A stretch of DNA of 64,000 nucleotides, taken from JBDSLU01 sp963844435. Lineage in GTDB: Bacteria > Acidobacteriota > Vicinamibacteria > Vicinamibacterales > Vicinamibacteraceae. Below are positions 36,243 through 47,247 of the stretch, piece by piece. The position numbers were made by a program, and so were the translations under genes. The notes under the pieces were generated by a model. The model saw only the letters and a program-made list of their open reading frames with translations. It made no database searches and had not been told where the DNA came from. The stretch is from NCBI GenBank assembly GCA_963844435.1, contig CAWJOG010000004.1:248001-312000 (forward strand), in the 5' to 3' direction. Within the stretch, counting starts at the first letter, position 1; every line of letters begins with the position of its first letter.

Positions 36243-37230
36243 ATGCACACGCGTCATCTCGGCCCACTCACCGTGTCCGCCCTCGGCCTCGGCTGCATGG
36301 GCATGTCCGAGTTCTACGGCCCGGCCGACGAAGCCGAAGGCATCGCCACGATCCATCGTGCGCTCGACCTCGGGGTCACGCTCCTCGACACGGCCGACGT
36401 CTACGGTCCGCACACGAACGAGATCCTGGTCGGCAAGGCGATCAAGGGCCGGCGCGACGGCGTCGTCGTCGCCACCAAGTTCGGCATCGTCCGCGATCCC
36501 AACGACCCGCTCAGACGCGGGATCAGCGGCAAGCCCGACTACGTGCGCGCGTGCTGCGAGGCCAGCCTGAAGCGCCTCGGCATCGACACCATCGACCTCT
36601 ACTACCAGCACCGGATCGATCGCTCGACGCCAATCGAGGAGACCGTCGGCGAACTGTCGAAGCTCGTCGAGGAGGGCAAGGTGCGGTACCTCGGGCTCTC
36701 CGAGGCGTCGCCGGCGACGCTCGAGCGAGCCTCGGCGGTCCACCCCATCGCCGCGCTGCAGACCGAGTACTCGCTCTTCTACCGCGAGCCCGAACGCGAG
36801 ATCCTGCCGGCGTGCCGCCGCCTCGGCATCGGCTTCGTCGGCTACAGCCCGCTCGGCCGCGGCCTGCTCGGCGGGACCATTCGCAAGGCGGGCGACCTGA
36901 CCGCCGGACGACTGGCGCCTGCAGTCGCCGCGCTACCAGGGCGACAACCTGGCGCACAACGTAGCGCTGGTCGAGAAGGTCGAGGCCTTGGCCAAGGCCA
37001 AGGGCTGCAGCTCGGCGCAACTGGCCATCGCCTGGGCGCTCGCCCAGGGCGAGGACATCGTCCCGATCCCCGGCACGAAGCGGATCACCTACCTCGAGCA
37101 GAACCTCGCCGCGCTGGACGTCGAGCTGACGCCGGACGACCTGGCCGCGCTCGACGCCGTGACCCCGGCGGGCTCGGCCGCGGCCGGGGATCGCTACCAG
37201 CCGGCGATGATGGGCTACCTGAACGGCTGA
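36243..37230 (+). CDS. aldo/keto reductase, one frameshift
   Basis: An NADPH-dependent carbonyl reductase of about 329 residues. It is the single-domain AKR barrel with the start LTVSALGLGCMGMSEFYG, the catalytic Asp/Tyr in LLDTADVYGPHTNE, Lys in VVATKFGI and His in DLYYQHRID. The NADP site is EDIVPIPGTKRITYLEQN. It resembles the AKR13/YakC-type aldehyde reductases. One base near 36912 shifts the frame between GDLTAG and DWRLQSPRYQGDN. The physiological substrate is unknown. Probably co-transcribed with gluQ. Confidence 0.87.
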
Positions 37231-37234
37231 CGTC

Positions 37235-37263
37235 TTGACGCGCGTACCAGGACCACTTACACT
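37235..37263 (+). promoter_or_regulatory. sigma-70 promoter of the RES/Xre module
   Basis: TTGACG (37235-37240) and TACACT (37258-37263) are separated by 17 nt, the best-formed promoter of this part of the window. The expected start point falls inside the palindrome that overlaps the -10. Confidence 0.7.
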
Positions 37264-37275
37264 CCTGATCAGGAG
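37262..37275. promoter_or_regulatory. palindromic operator of the RES/Xre module
   Basis: CTCCTGATCAGGAG is a perfect 14-bp palindrome. It starts in the last two bases of the -10 hexamer, covers the start point, and its right half supplies the Shine-Dalgarno AGGAG for the antitoxin GTG. This is a natural site for autorepression by the antitoxin, and the structure could also hide the ribosome site. Confidence 0.65.
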
Positions 37276-37281
37276 ACAGAC

Positions 37282-37722
37282 GTGGCCCGCCGCACCACCC
37301 TCGCCTACCCCGCGTCCGCGGTCGCGCCCACCCCGGCCGTCGACCTCAGCGATCGCGCCACCCGCGAGCGGCTGAGCGGCCCGGGGCTGCGCGCGTTCTT
37401 CAACGTCATGGGCCGCTGGCAGGTGCGGGACGACGACGCCCGGCTGCTCCTCGGCGGCGTCACGAACGGGCCTTACTACGAAATGAAGCGCCAGCCCGAT
37501 CGGCTGCTCGACGTCGATCGGCTGACGCGCGTCTCGCTCGTCATCGGCATCTTCAAGGCGCTCGGCGTGCTCTACTCGGACAGCCTCGCCGATCGCTGGG
37601 TCCACCTCCCCAACAGCAACCGCCTCTTCGCCGGCGCGACGCCGCTGGCCTACATGATCCGCGGCGGCGTGCCCGCGCTGCAGACGGTCCGCCGCCTGCT
37701 CGACGCGCGGCGGGCCGGCTGA
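37282..37722 (+). CDS. Xre/MbcA/ParS-type antitoxin
   Basis: 146 residues from a GTG 6 nt after AGGAG. The N-terminal part (LSGPGLRAFFNVMGRWQVRD) is a helix-turn-helix of the Xre/MbcA/ParS kind. The C-terminal toxin-binding domain is VSLVIGIFKALGVLYSDSLA, then DRWVHLPNSNRLFAGATPLAY. The latter block (W...pN..f.G..Pl..m..G....l..vr..ld) is the family hallmark (DUF2384). It neutralises the RES toxin encoded next and likely represses the promoter through the palindrome upstream. Its stop overlaps the toxin start (TGATG). Confidence 0.9.
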   Translation: MARRTTLAYPASAVAPTPAVDLSDRATRERLSGPGLRAFFNVMGRWQVRDDDARLLLGGVTNGPYYEMKRQPDRLLDVDRLTRVSLVIGIFKALGVLYSDSLADRWVHLPNSNRLFAGATPLAYMIRGGVPALQTVRRLLDARRAG

Positions 37723-38483
37723 TGCGGCTGCCGCCCGTCACGGCGATCGAGCGCCGCGACACCCACCGGCTGGTCCCCTCGCGCTACTCGCCGCGCGGCG
37801 AGAGCGTGCTGGTGCGCATCGCCGATTCCGGCGACGACGCGCACCTGGCGGCGATCTTCGAGCTGGACAGCGCGACCAACGACCGCCTGCTGGCCGAGCG
37901 CGGCCTGCTGCCGGGCATCGGTCCCGACGAGCTCGTCTTCGCGGTGCCGCTCGCGTCGGTGATCAACGCCGCGTTCTGCCACGCCCATCCGCTCGGCTCG
38001 CGCTTCGCCGGGCCGGATCGCGGCGCGTGGTACGCCGGCTTCGAGATCGAGACCGCGCACGCCGAAGTGGCCTTCCACAAGTCGGTCGAGCTCGCCGAGA
38101 TCGGCACGCCCGACGAGTCGATCACCTACGACGACTATCAGGCCGACTTCGCCGGGCCGTTCCACGACCTGCGCGACACCGCCGGCTGGAGCGCGTGCCT
38201 GTCGCCGACCAGCTACGTCGCGTCGCAGACGCTGGCGGCGCGCCTGCTCGAGGCCGGCGCGCTCGGCGTCGTCTATCCCAGCGTCCGCCACGCCGGCGGC
38301 ACGTGCCTGGCGTGCTTCCGACCCGCGCTCGTGGGACGCGTGCGGCGGGCCGGCACCTGGCGATTCACGTGGGAAGGCGGCGAAGGGCCGCGCATCGAGG
38401 CCGAAGCCGATTCGGGACGCCGGCGGTCGCGCACCGCCGCGGCCGGCCGCTCACGGCGCCGGGACGACGACCGCCGCAAGTGA
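37722..38483 (+). CDS. RES-domain toxin (NAD+-degrading type)
   Basis: 253 residues. The RES domain is recognised by an early Arg strand (RLVPSRYSPRGESVLVRIAD), the block GSRFAGPDRGAWYAGFEIET with catalytic Arg and Tyr, AHAEVAFHK with the Glu, and a late Ser/His strand (LGVVYPSVRHAGGTCLACFRP). Family members deplete NAD+ or ADP-ribosylate targets; which applies here is not known. It is coupled to the antitoxin by the TGATG overlap. The last ~40 residues are Arg-rich, unlike the family, and lie antisense to the 3' end of the GNAT gene, so a small indel near the end is possible. Confidence 0.88.
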   Translation: MRLPPVTAIERRDTHRLVPSRYSPRGESVLVRIADSGDDAHLAAIFELDSATNDRLLAERGLLPGIGPDELVFAVPLASVINAAFCHAHPLGSRFAGPDRGAWYAGFEIETAHAEVAFHKSVELAEIGTPDESITYDDYQADFAGPFHDLRDTAGWSACLSPTSYVASQTLAARLLEAGALGVVYPSVRHAGGTCLACFRPALVGRVRRAGTWRFTWEGGEGPRIEAEADSGRRRSRTAAAGRSRRRDDDRRK

Positions 38484-39174
38484 CGGCATCCGCAGCGGCG
38501 TGAGCTGCCGCCCGGTCGGCGTCGAAGTTGGCGGGATCGAGCCACGCGTCGTAGGCCGCGCGGATCGCCGGCCAGTCGCGATCGATCATCGCGAACCAGG
38601 CGGTGTCGCGCGATCGGCCCTTGACGATCATGTGCTGGCGGAAGATGCCCTCGAAGGTGAACCCGAGGCGGCGCGCGGCGCGGCGCGACGGCGCGTTCAG
38701 CGCGTTGCACTTCCACTCGTAGCGGCGATAGCCGAGCGTGTCGAACGCGTGGCGGGCCATCAGGAACATCGCTTCGGTGGCGCCGCGGGTCCGCTGCAGC
38801 GCCGGCGTGAAGAGGATGCTCCCCACTTCGATCACGCGATCCTTCGGCGTGATGCGCAGGTACGAGGCGACACCGACGGCGCGTCCCGAGGCCCGTTCGA
38901 CGATGCTGTAGAAGAACGGATCCTCGCTGACCGCCTTCTGGGCGAGGTTCTCGAGGAACGCCGCTTCGGACGGATAGGGGCCGTCCCACAGATACATCCA
39001 CTGCGCCTCGCGCTCGGGCCCGTGCGACAACGCGAAGAGCGTCGGGCCGTGCGCCGCGACGTCGATCGGCACCAGGCGCACGTCACGGCCTTCGATGCCC
39101 GTCCGTGCCGGCCGCAGTGCTTCGTGCGCCGGCACCTCCGGACCAATCGGGAGCCCCGTCTCTCCCTCGTTCAC
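38365..39174 (-). CDS. GNAT-family N-acetyltransferase
   Basis: A RimJ/RimL-like acetyltransferase. Core features are AVGVASYLRITPKDRVIEVG, then SILFTPALQRTRGATEAMFL (acetyl-CoA site region) and YRRYEWKCNALNAPSRRAAR, RLGFTFEGIFRQHMI. It starts at the GTG at 39174, overlapping the HAD gene stop by four bases. As read, it runs to 38365, antisense to the RES gene. A one-base shift near 38505 would instead end it with LTPLRMPSLAAVVVPAP at 38451, a more natural terminus, so a small sequence error is suspected. The acetyl acceptor is unknown. Confidence 0.83.
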   Translation of the reverse strand: MNEGETGLPIGPEVPAHEALRPARTGIEGRDVRLVPIDVAAHGPTLFALSHGPEREAQWMYLWDGPYPSEAAFLENLAQKAVSEDPFFYSIVERASGRAVGVASYLRITPKDRVIEVGSILFTPALQRTRGATEAMFLMARHAFDTLGYRRYEWKCNALNAPSRRAARRLGFTFEGIFRQHMIVKGRSRDTAWFAMIDRDWPAIRAAYDAWLDPANFDADRAAAHAAADAVTCGGRRPGAVSGRPRRCATAGVPNRLRPRCAALRRLPT

Positions 39175-40034
39175 CGCACGCTCTCCTGCGTGACGGGCAC
39201 GAGGCCCGGCATACGCCAAGTCGGGCGCAGATGCGCCGGTGCGTTCTCGGGGATCGTCGACGTCACGCCGGTCTCGATCCACACCGCATCGAGGCCCGCG
39301 GCACGCGCCCCTGCGATGTCGGTCTCCAGCGTGTCCCCCACCATGACCACGCGCGACGTGCCGAGGCGCCGGATCGCGTCCTCGAAGATCGGGGTGTTCG
39401 GCTTGCCGAGCCGCACGAAGCGCAGGTCGGTCCGGTGCGGATACCGCAGCGCCAGCGCGCCCTCGAACATGTTGGCGATCGTCCCGGCCGCGAACCCGAA
39501 GCCGCCGCCGCCCGGATAGATCAAATCCGGGTTCGGCACCACCAGGTGCACCGGCCGGCCCGCGTCGATCGAGACGAACAGTGACGACAGCGCGGCGTCG
39601 GCCCAATCCAGGAACGGAAAGCCCGACTCGTCGCCGATGACCAGGACGTCGAAGGCCTCGTCGGGACCGACCACGTCCCCGCCGGCGTCGGCGACGTAGC
39701 GCATGCTGTCCGGCGGCCCGAGCACCGCGCAGCGCCGGCCGCCCAGGCCGGCGGCGGCGAAGTGTCCCGCCAGCAGCATGCCGGACGTCAGGATGCGGCT
39801 CGCGTCGATCGGCAGGCCGAACCGCTGGTAGCGGCTCGCGGCCGTGGCCGGCAGCTTCGACGCGTCGTTGGTGACGACGAAGTAGGGCCGGCCTTCCCGG
39901 TTCAAGCGGGTGAGCAGCTCGGCGGCGCCGGGCAGCGGCCCGCTGCCGTGCACCAGCACGCCATAGGCGTCGAAGAGGATGGCGTCGTAGCGGTCGAGCA
40001 GCGCGTCGATGGTGATGGTCGGAACAGTGGACAC
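39171..40034 (-). CDS. HAD-IIA family hydrolase (NagD-like)
   Basis: 287 residues. Motif I is YDAILFDAYGVLVHGSGPLP (nucleophile Asp; Ala replaces the usual acid-base Asp in DxDG, giving DAYG). Motif II is FVVTNDASK, motif III LGKPNTPIFEDAI (Lys), and motif IV MVGDTLETDIAGARAAGLD. The C2-type cap lies between (VLGPPDSMRYVADAGGDVVG). The family dephosphorylates small phosphates such as nucleotides or sugars; the altered motif I (DAYG, also seen in some family members) makes the activity less certain. It leads a two-gene unit with the acetyltransferase. Confidence 0.85.
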   Translation of the reverse strand: MSTVPTITIDALLDRYDAILFDAYGVLVHGSGPLPGAAELLTRLNREGRPYFVVTNDASKLPATAASRYQRFGLPIDASRILTSGMLLAGHFAAAGLGGRRCAVLGPPDSMRYVADAGGDVVGPDEAFDVLVIGDESGFPFLDWADAALSSLFVSIDAGRPVHLVVPNPDLIYPGGGGFGFAAGTIANMFEGALALRYPHRTDLRFVRLGKPNTPIFEDAIRRLGTSRVVMVGDTLETDIAGARAAGLDAVWIETGVTSTIPENAPAHLRPTWRMPGLVPVTQESVR

Positions 40035-40134
40035 AGACTGGGTAGTGTATCCTCCGCCCGGCGGTCCCCCTCGCCGCCACGCGGAACCTGTGCGCCGCGG
40101 CGCGGCTTCGCGACGTTAGCAGGTGTGATGGCCG

Positions 40135-41654
40135 ATGCCGTTTCCACGGCCCGGGGCTCTGTTCGCGCTCGCCGTCCAGCTGACGGTCGGCGGTGCTGGC
40201 CGGCATCGTCGCTTCACCGCCATCGCCGGCGTCGTCGATCGATGCCGCTGGCCGCGGCTGAGTCGCTGCCGCGGCCGCCGCCGGAGGCTCGTCGCCTGGT
40301 CGCTCCGGCGGCGCCCCGGCCTGCACGCCGCGATCGCCGCGGCCCGCGCGGCTTCCGGACCGCTGTTCATCGCCGGCGCCTCGCTGCTGCGTCGTCCAGC
40401 TGCTCGCCGTCGACCGCCTTCATCATCGACCCGAACCTGCGGCGTCTGGAACGCCGCACCCTGGCGCGCCTGGTGCAGTCGCGCCACTCGTGCGTGTCGT
40501 CCTACTGGGTCGCGGCCCGCCATGGTGACACGGCCCCGACGTCTACGACGAGACCTGGTCTACGCGGCCGCAGCCGACCCGAACGCGCCGCGGACTGCGC
40601 GAATCCTCGGGCCGTTCGCGTCGACGTGTACGAGTACCCGCCGACCTTCCTGCCGCTGCCACGCCTGCTGCGGCTCGGCGCCCCGGACTTCTGCGCTTCC
40701 GGCGGCTGTGGTTCGCGCTCAACCTGGCCGGCGTGGTGCTCGGCCTTGTGGCGATCGCCCGGCGGCGTCGACGCGGCGCTGGGCACGCACGCCGTCTGGC
40801 TGACGCCCTTGGCCCTGGCGGCGCCGTCGGTCATCGGCACGCTGCAGGCCGGCAACGTGCAGCTGCTGTTCCTGGTCGTCGCGGCTCGCGGCGATGCTGC
40901 TCTTCGAGCGGCGCCGGCCGGCCGCCGGCGGCCTGCTGCTCGCCTACGCCATCGGTCAGCAAGCTCTATCCCGGCGTGCTCGTGCTCTACCTGCTGCTCC
41001 GCCGCGACTGGCGCGCGCTCGGCTGGACCGCCGCGATCGGCACTGCGCTGATGCTCGTGACCGCTCGTCGACGTCGGCTGGACGCCGATGGCCGCGTTCC
41101 TCGATCACCTGCCGAAGACTGCTGAGCGGGGAGGCCTTCCCGGCGCTTCGCGCTGCCCGGCGATCGCAGTCAACGAGTCGGTCCCGGGCATTGTGTTCAA
41201 GCTCGGGCTCTTCGGCGTGCCAGGCACGGGATTCGCCGCACGCCCAGATCGTCGGCTGGATCTACACCGTAGTCGTCGTCGGCATGACGGCGTGGCTGGC
41301 GCTGCGCCAGCGCGATCGGCGACGTCGACCCGCTGGCGTGGATCGTCATCCTGATCCTGGCGACGTTGCGCAGCCCGTTCCTGCCCGGCTACGGTGCCTT
41401 CCCGGCGCTGTGGCTGGCGACGCTGGTGATGGCGGTCGCCTGCAAGCGCCCGACGCTGGGCGCCGTCTCGGCCGCCCTCTGGCTGCTGCTGGCCCTTCAG
41501 CTCGGTCAAGGCGCGACGACGCCACAGGTCAACGCCGTGCTCGACCTTTGGCCACACGCTCGCGTCGCTCGTGCTCGTCTTCGCCATCCTGCCGCGCGTC
41601 AGCAAGTCCGCGACCGCCGCCGGCGCCGAACCAGACATTCCCGTGCCCGCCTGA
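40135..41654 (+). pseudogene. GT87-type mannosyltransferase, copy A, about ten frameshifts
   Basis: The first of three tandem paralogues. Fragments in changing frames line up with copy B: AFIIDPN, HSCVSSYWVA, DVYEYPPTFLPLPRLLRLGAPDF, LWFALNLAGVVLGLVAIARR, LGTHAVWLTPLALAAPS, GKLYPGVLVLYLLLRRDWRA, LRSPFLPGYGAFPALWLATL, ending near DIPVPA at 41652. At least ten one-base shifts occur in 1.5 kb, several within 100 bp of each other. All membrane segments can be traced, so the indels are recent or artefactual. It is the worst-damaged gene in the window. Confidence 0.7.
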
Positions 41655-41661
41655 CACGACG

Positions 41662-43200
41662 ATGCCCGGCGCCCTCCTGCGTCCGTTCCCGATCTTCGTG
41701 CTGGCCGCCGCCGCGGCGACCGCCGGCATCGTCGGCTTCACCGCCAGCGCTGGTGTCCGCGACGACATGGCCATCGCGTCGCTGGTGGGCATCGTCGCGG
41801 CCGTTCTTACGCCCGTGACGTTGGCACGACGTCCCAGCTTCACCGCGCTCGTCGCCAGGACGCCGGCGTGGCCGCGGGCGATGTTCGTCGCTGGCGCGCT
41901 GGCCGTCGGCGCGCAGCTCGCCTGGCTGACGCCGTTCATCATCGATCCCAGCCGTACGACGTGGAGGCCGGGCCCGCTCGGGCCGATGCCGTCGACGCAC
42001 TCGTGCGTGTCGTCCTACTGGGTCGCCGGCACGATGGTCATGCACGTGCCCGACATCTACGCCGAAGCGCTGTACTCGCTGCCGCAGCCCGATCCGAAGG
42101 CGATGCGCACCGCACGCAAGCTGGGCCGCCTGAACATCGACAACTACGAGTACCCGCCGCCGTTCCTGCTCGTCCCGCGGATCCTCGGCCTCGTGACACC
42201 GGACTTCTGGGGCTTCCGCAGGCTGTGGTTCGCGCTCAACTTCGGCCTGGTCGTCGCCATCACCGTGCTCGTGGCGCGACATCTCGACGGGCGGCTCGGC
42301 ACGCACGCGGTGTGGCTGACGCCGTATGTCGTCGCCGGGCCGGCGATCATCGCGACGTTCCAGACCGGCAACGCGCAGATGCTCATGATCGCCGTGTCCG
42401 CCGTGTCGATGTACTTCTTCGATCGACGGCGCCACGTCCTCGGCGGGGCGCTCCTCGCCTTCGCGATCGCCGGCAAGCTCTATCCCGGTGTGTTCGTGCT
42501 CTACCTGCTGCTGAAGCGTGACTGGCGGGCAGTGGGCTGGACCGCCGTCTTCGGCGTGGCCCTGATTGCCGTGTCATTCGCCGACGTCGGGTGGGAGCCG
42601 TACCGCGCGTTCCTGCACGAGATGCCCGGGCTCATGAGCGGCGAGGCGTTCTCGGCCTTCCGCAACCCGGCCGCGATCGGCAACAACGGCTCCGTGCCGG
42701 GCCTGGTATTCAAGCTGGGGCTCTGGGGCGTGCCGCACATGGGCTTCGACGCGATGCGCATCGTCGGCTGGATCTACACGCTCGTCGTCGTGGCGGGCAC
42801 CGTGTGGCTCGCGCGACGCGTCCGGCCCGCGGGGCGTGAGCCAGTGATCTGGCTGGTCATCCTGGTGCTGGCGACGATGCGCAGCCCGTTCATGGCCACC
42901 TACGCGGCGTTCCCGTCGCTGTGGCTCGCAACGCTGGTCACCGCGCTCGCGTGGCGCGCGTCCCGCCCGGCCTGGCCGCTGATCGCCTGCTGGTGCGCAT
43001 TGGCGATCACCTTCGGCCCCGCCGCCGGCATCCCGCCGAAGTGGAACGCCGTCTGGACCACAGTCCAGACCGCGCTCACGTTCAGCCTGCTGCCTATCCG
43101 TGCTCTGGCAGCTGCGGGAGTCCAGCCCGGCCACGCCCCTGCAGGAATCGGTCGAGCCGCCGGATCGCGTTGGCCGCTCATATGCCCGCGTGAGATCGCC
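41662..43200 (+). CDS. GT87-type polyprenyl-phosphate-dependent mannosyltransferase, copy B
   Basis: About 500 residues, a DUF2029/GT87 integral membrane protein with roughly 9-11 hydrophobic segments. The first loop carries AWLTPFIIDPSRTTW and THSCVSSYWVAGTM. Next is the family motif NYEYPPPFLLVPRILGL. A later loop is GNAQMLMIAV, GKLYPGVFVLYLLLKRDWRA, then MRSPFMATYAAFPSLWLATL. Enzymes of this type move mannose or a related sugar from a lipid-phosphate carrier onto envelope glycans. As read, the frame has no stop and continues into copy C. A one-base shift near 43100 would restore an independent end (VLWQLRESSPATPLQE), so the fusion is probably artificial. Confidence 0.78.
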
Positions 43201-44530
43201 ATGCCCTCACCCATCGCCGCCCGCGCGCCGCACACGTTCACCATCCTCGCCGGCCTCGCCGCGCTGCTCGCGGTCCTCGAACTCGGGCGGCTGGTGATCT
43301 TCGCGGCCTACCCGGTACCGCCCCCGGCGTGGAGCGTCGCTCCGTGGAGCCCGTTCATGACCCGTCACGCATGCACCACCGCGTACTGGTCGGCGGCCAC
43401 GACGATCGAGCAGACGCCCGACGTCTACAACCTCGCGGCCTCTTCCGCCGGGCGCGACGCCGCGACCGGACGCCCGCTGCCCCGCCAGATCGGGCCGTTC
43501 TCCGTCGATCCCTACGAGTACCCGCCGACGTTCCTGCTCGTGCCGCGGGCGCTCGCGGTCGTGGCGCCAGAGTTCGTCACCTTCCGCCATGTGTGGCTGC
43601 TGCTGAACGCGGCGCTCGTGATCGCCGGCATGGTCGCCATCGCGCGCCGCGTGGACGCCGGGACCGGCAGCCGCAGCCTGTGGCTGCTGCCGTTGGCGAT
43701 CGTCCCGCTGACGACGATGTACGCACTGCAGATGGGCAACGCGCAGCTCGTCTTCGTCGTGCTGGCCGCGGTGGCGCTCCTCGCCTTCGAGCGCGGCCGC
43801 CATGCCCTGGGCGGGCTGCTGCTCGCCTACGCGATCGTCGGCAAGCTGTTCCCCGCTCTGCTGCTCGTCTATCTGGCGATCCGGCGGGAATGGCGTGCCG
43901 TCGGCTGGACGGCTGCGTGGGCCGTGATCCTGACGCTCGTGACGATCGCCGACATCGGCTGGGCGCCCTTTCCTGCCTTCCTCGACCACCTGCCCCGGCT
44001 CCTGAGCGGCGAGGCGTTCCCGATGCTCCGCGCACCGGTCACGCCGCCGAACAGCCAGTCGATTCCAGGGCTGGTGCTGAAGCTGCCGAGCCTGGGCGGA
44101 CCGGACGTGCCGTTCGTGTCCCTGAAGATCGCCGGCTGGATCTACTCTGCCGTGATCCTCTGGGCCACGGTGCGGCTGGCCCTGCGTCCGCTGGCGCCGC
44201 GCGTCGCGCCGCTCGCCTGGCTGGTGGTGCTGGGCCTCGCGGCGTTGCGCAGCCCGTTCATCCCGAGCTACGGCGCCTTCCCGGGCGCGTGGATTGCCGC
44301 GATCCTCCTGGCCGTGTGCTGGAACGACGCGCGCCGATGGTGGTGGATCTTCGGGCTCTGGCTGACGCTGGTGCCAACCACGGCCGGGCCCGCACCGATT
44401 CCGCTCGGCGTGATCTCGGTGTTCACCACGATCCAGACGGTTGCCGTGCTGGCGCTGATGGCGATCGCCGTGCGCGTCGGCCGCGAGGCGCACGACGGCC
44501 AGCCGTCCCCGGTGGCGGTGAGGGGCCCGG

Positions 44531-44553
<23 letters not shown>
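43201..44553 (+). CDS. GT87-type polyprenyl-phosphate-dependent mannosyltransferase, copy C
   Basis: 450 residues, intact. It has the same architecture as copies A and B: FMTRHACTTAYWSAATTIEQ in the first outer loop, DPYEYPPTFLLVPRALAV, GNAQLVFVVLAAVALLAFER, GKLFPALLLVYLAIRREWRA and LRSPFIPSYGAFPGAWIAAI. Conserved Tyr-Glu-Tyr-Pro-Pro and Arg-Ser-Pro-Phe motifs mark it as the same family. The ATG at 43201 matches the start of the paralogues, although the frame is open from copy B. Its 3' end overlaps the converging permease gene by 23 bp. Confidence 0.85.
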
Positions 44554-45984
<1,431 letters not shown>

Positions 45985-45988
<4 letters not shown>

Positions 45989-47125
45989 CCGCCCGTCGCG
46001 ACCTGCTCCGCGTAGCCTTCCTGGGATTCGGGGGCGTCGTGGCCGCCGTGGTACACCTTGGTGTCGGGCCGCTTGATTTGCGAGTGCGTCACGACCCGAT
46101 CGCGCCGGCTGCCGCGGATGTCCTCGAGCGTCTGCCAGCCGCGATCGGCGTGGCGCTCGAAGAAGGCCGTCATCCCCGCCAGCAGCTCGCGGATCACGTT
46201 CGGTCCGATGGCGTGATCGAGCATCGCCGCCGTGCAGACCTGCACCGTACCGCACCCGAGCAGGAAGTAGTTCAGCGCCTGATCGAACGTCGACACGCCA
46301 CCGATGCCGGAGAACGCCTGGTCGGGGAACGCCTTGGTGAGCTGCGCCATCTTGGCGATCGACTGCGGCAGGATGGCCGGTCCGCCGAGGCCGCCGCTCG
46401 AGACGTAGCCGTCGACATTCATCTCGAACTCGAGCGTCTCGGGATCGATGAGCGGGAGCGACGGGAAGGTGTTCGACGAGACGATCGCATCGGCGCCGCC
46501 GAGGAAGGCCCCGCGCGCCTCGACCACGATGTCGGTGGTGGAGGGCGTCAGCTTGGCCCAGACCGGAACGCGCGCCACTTCTTTCACCACCTGCGTGACG
46601 ATCGAGATCAGCTCCTGGTCCTTGCCGATGTTCGATCCCATGTCCTTGCGGTCCATGTGCGGGCAGGACAGGTTCAGCTCGAAGGCGTCGGCGCCGGCGT
46701 CCTGGCAGCCCTCGGGCCAGCGTCTGCCAGTGCTCGAGCTCGCGGTCGCTGCCCGAGCCGGCCATGATCGAGGCCACGAGGATGCGATCCGGGTGGGCCT
46801 GCTTGATCCGCTCGATGCGCGGCAGCCACCAGTCGAGCGGCTTGTCGGAGATCAGCTCCCAGTTCCACGACGAGTGGAGCGCCGTGTTGGGGCGCTTCTG
46901 CATCGAGAGGTGCGGACCGTCCGCGGCCGCGCGGAGGAACTTGGTCTTGGGGCCGCGGACGTTGACGACCGGGTGCAGGCCGATGGTCTTGGTGACCACC
47001 CCGCCCCAGCCGGCGTCGAACGCGCGCATGATGTTGCTGTCCGACTCCGTCGGCGGCGCCGACGACAGCAGGAACGGGTTCTCGAACCGCAGTCCCGTGA
47101 AGTTGACGGCGAGGGGGTTGCCCAT
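45985..47125 (-). CDS. preA: PreA-like dihydropyrimidine dehydrogenase subunit without Fe-S domain, one frameshift
   Basis: About 379 residues. The FMN barrel has NFTGLRFENPFLLSSAPPTE, GWGGVVTKTIG and the active-site loop ELNLSCPHMDRKDMGSNIGK (catalytic Cys). VWAKLTPSTTDI, GGLGGPAILP and GIGGVSTFDQALNYFLLGC follow, matching the PreA/DPD subunit that reduces uracil and thymine. The canonical C-terminal ferredoxin module (CxxCxxCxxxCP) is absent: the protein ends KRPDTKVYHGGHDAPESQEG. No PreT partner is found next to it. One extra base near 46716 breaks the frame between LAR and GCQDAGADAFE. The ATG at 47125 was chosen by homology. Confidence 0.85.
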
Positions 47126-47214
47126 GTCCTTCTCCAGCAAATCGCCTTCGCTCCTCCGGAGCGTCGGCGGGCCAAGTCGAGCCACGAAACGGCCGCAGAC
47201 AATGCGGGCTCTAC

Positions 47215-47220
47215 TATAAT
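47215..47220 (+). promoter_or_regulatory. -10 element before mmsA
   Basis: A consensus TATAAT 27 nt upstream of the mmsA ATG, in the 122-bp divergent gap between preA and mmsA. No convincing -35 hexamer is seen at the right distance, so an activator or alternative factor may help. Confidence 0.5.
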
Positions 47221-47247
47221 CCCGCCTTCGGCGTCACGAGGTGCCCC

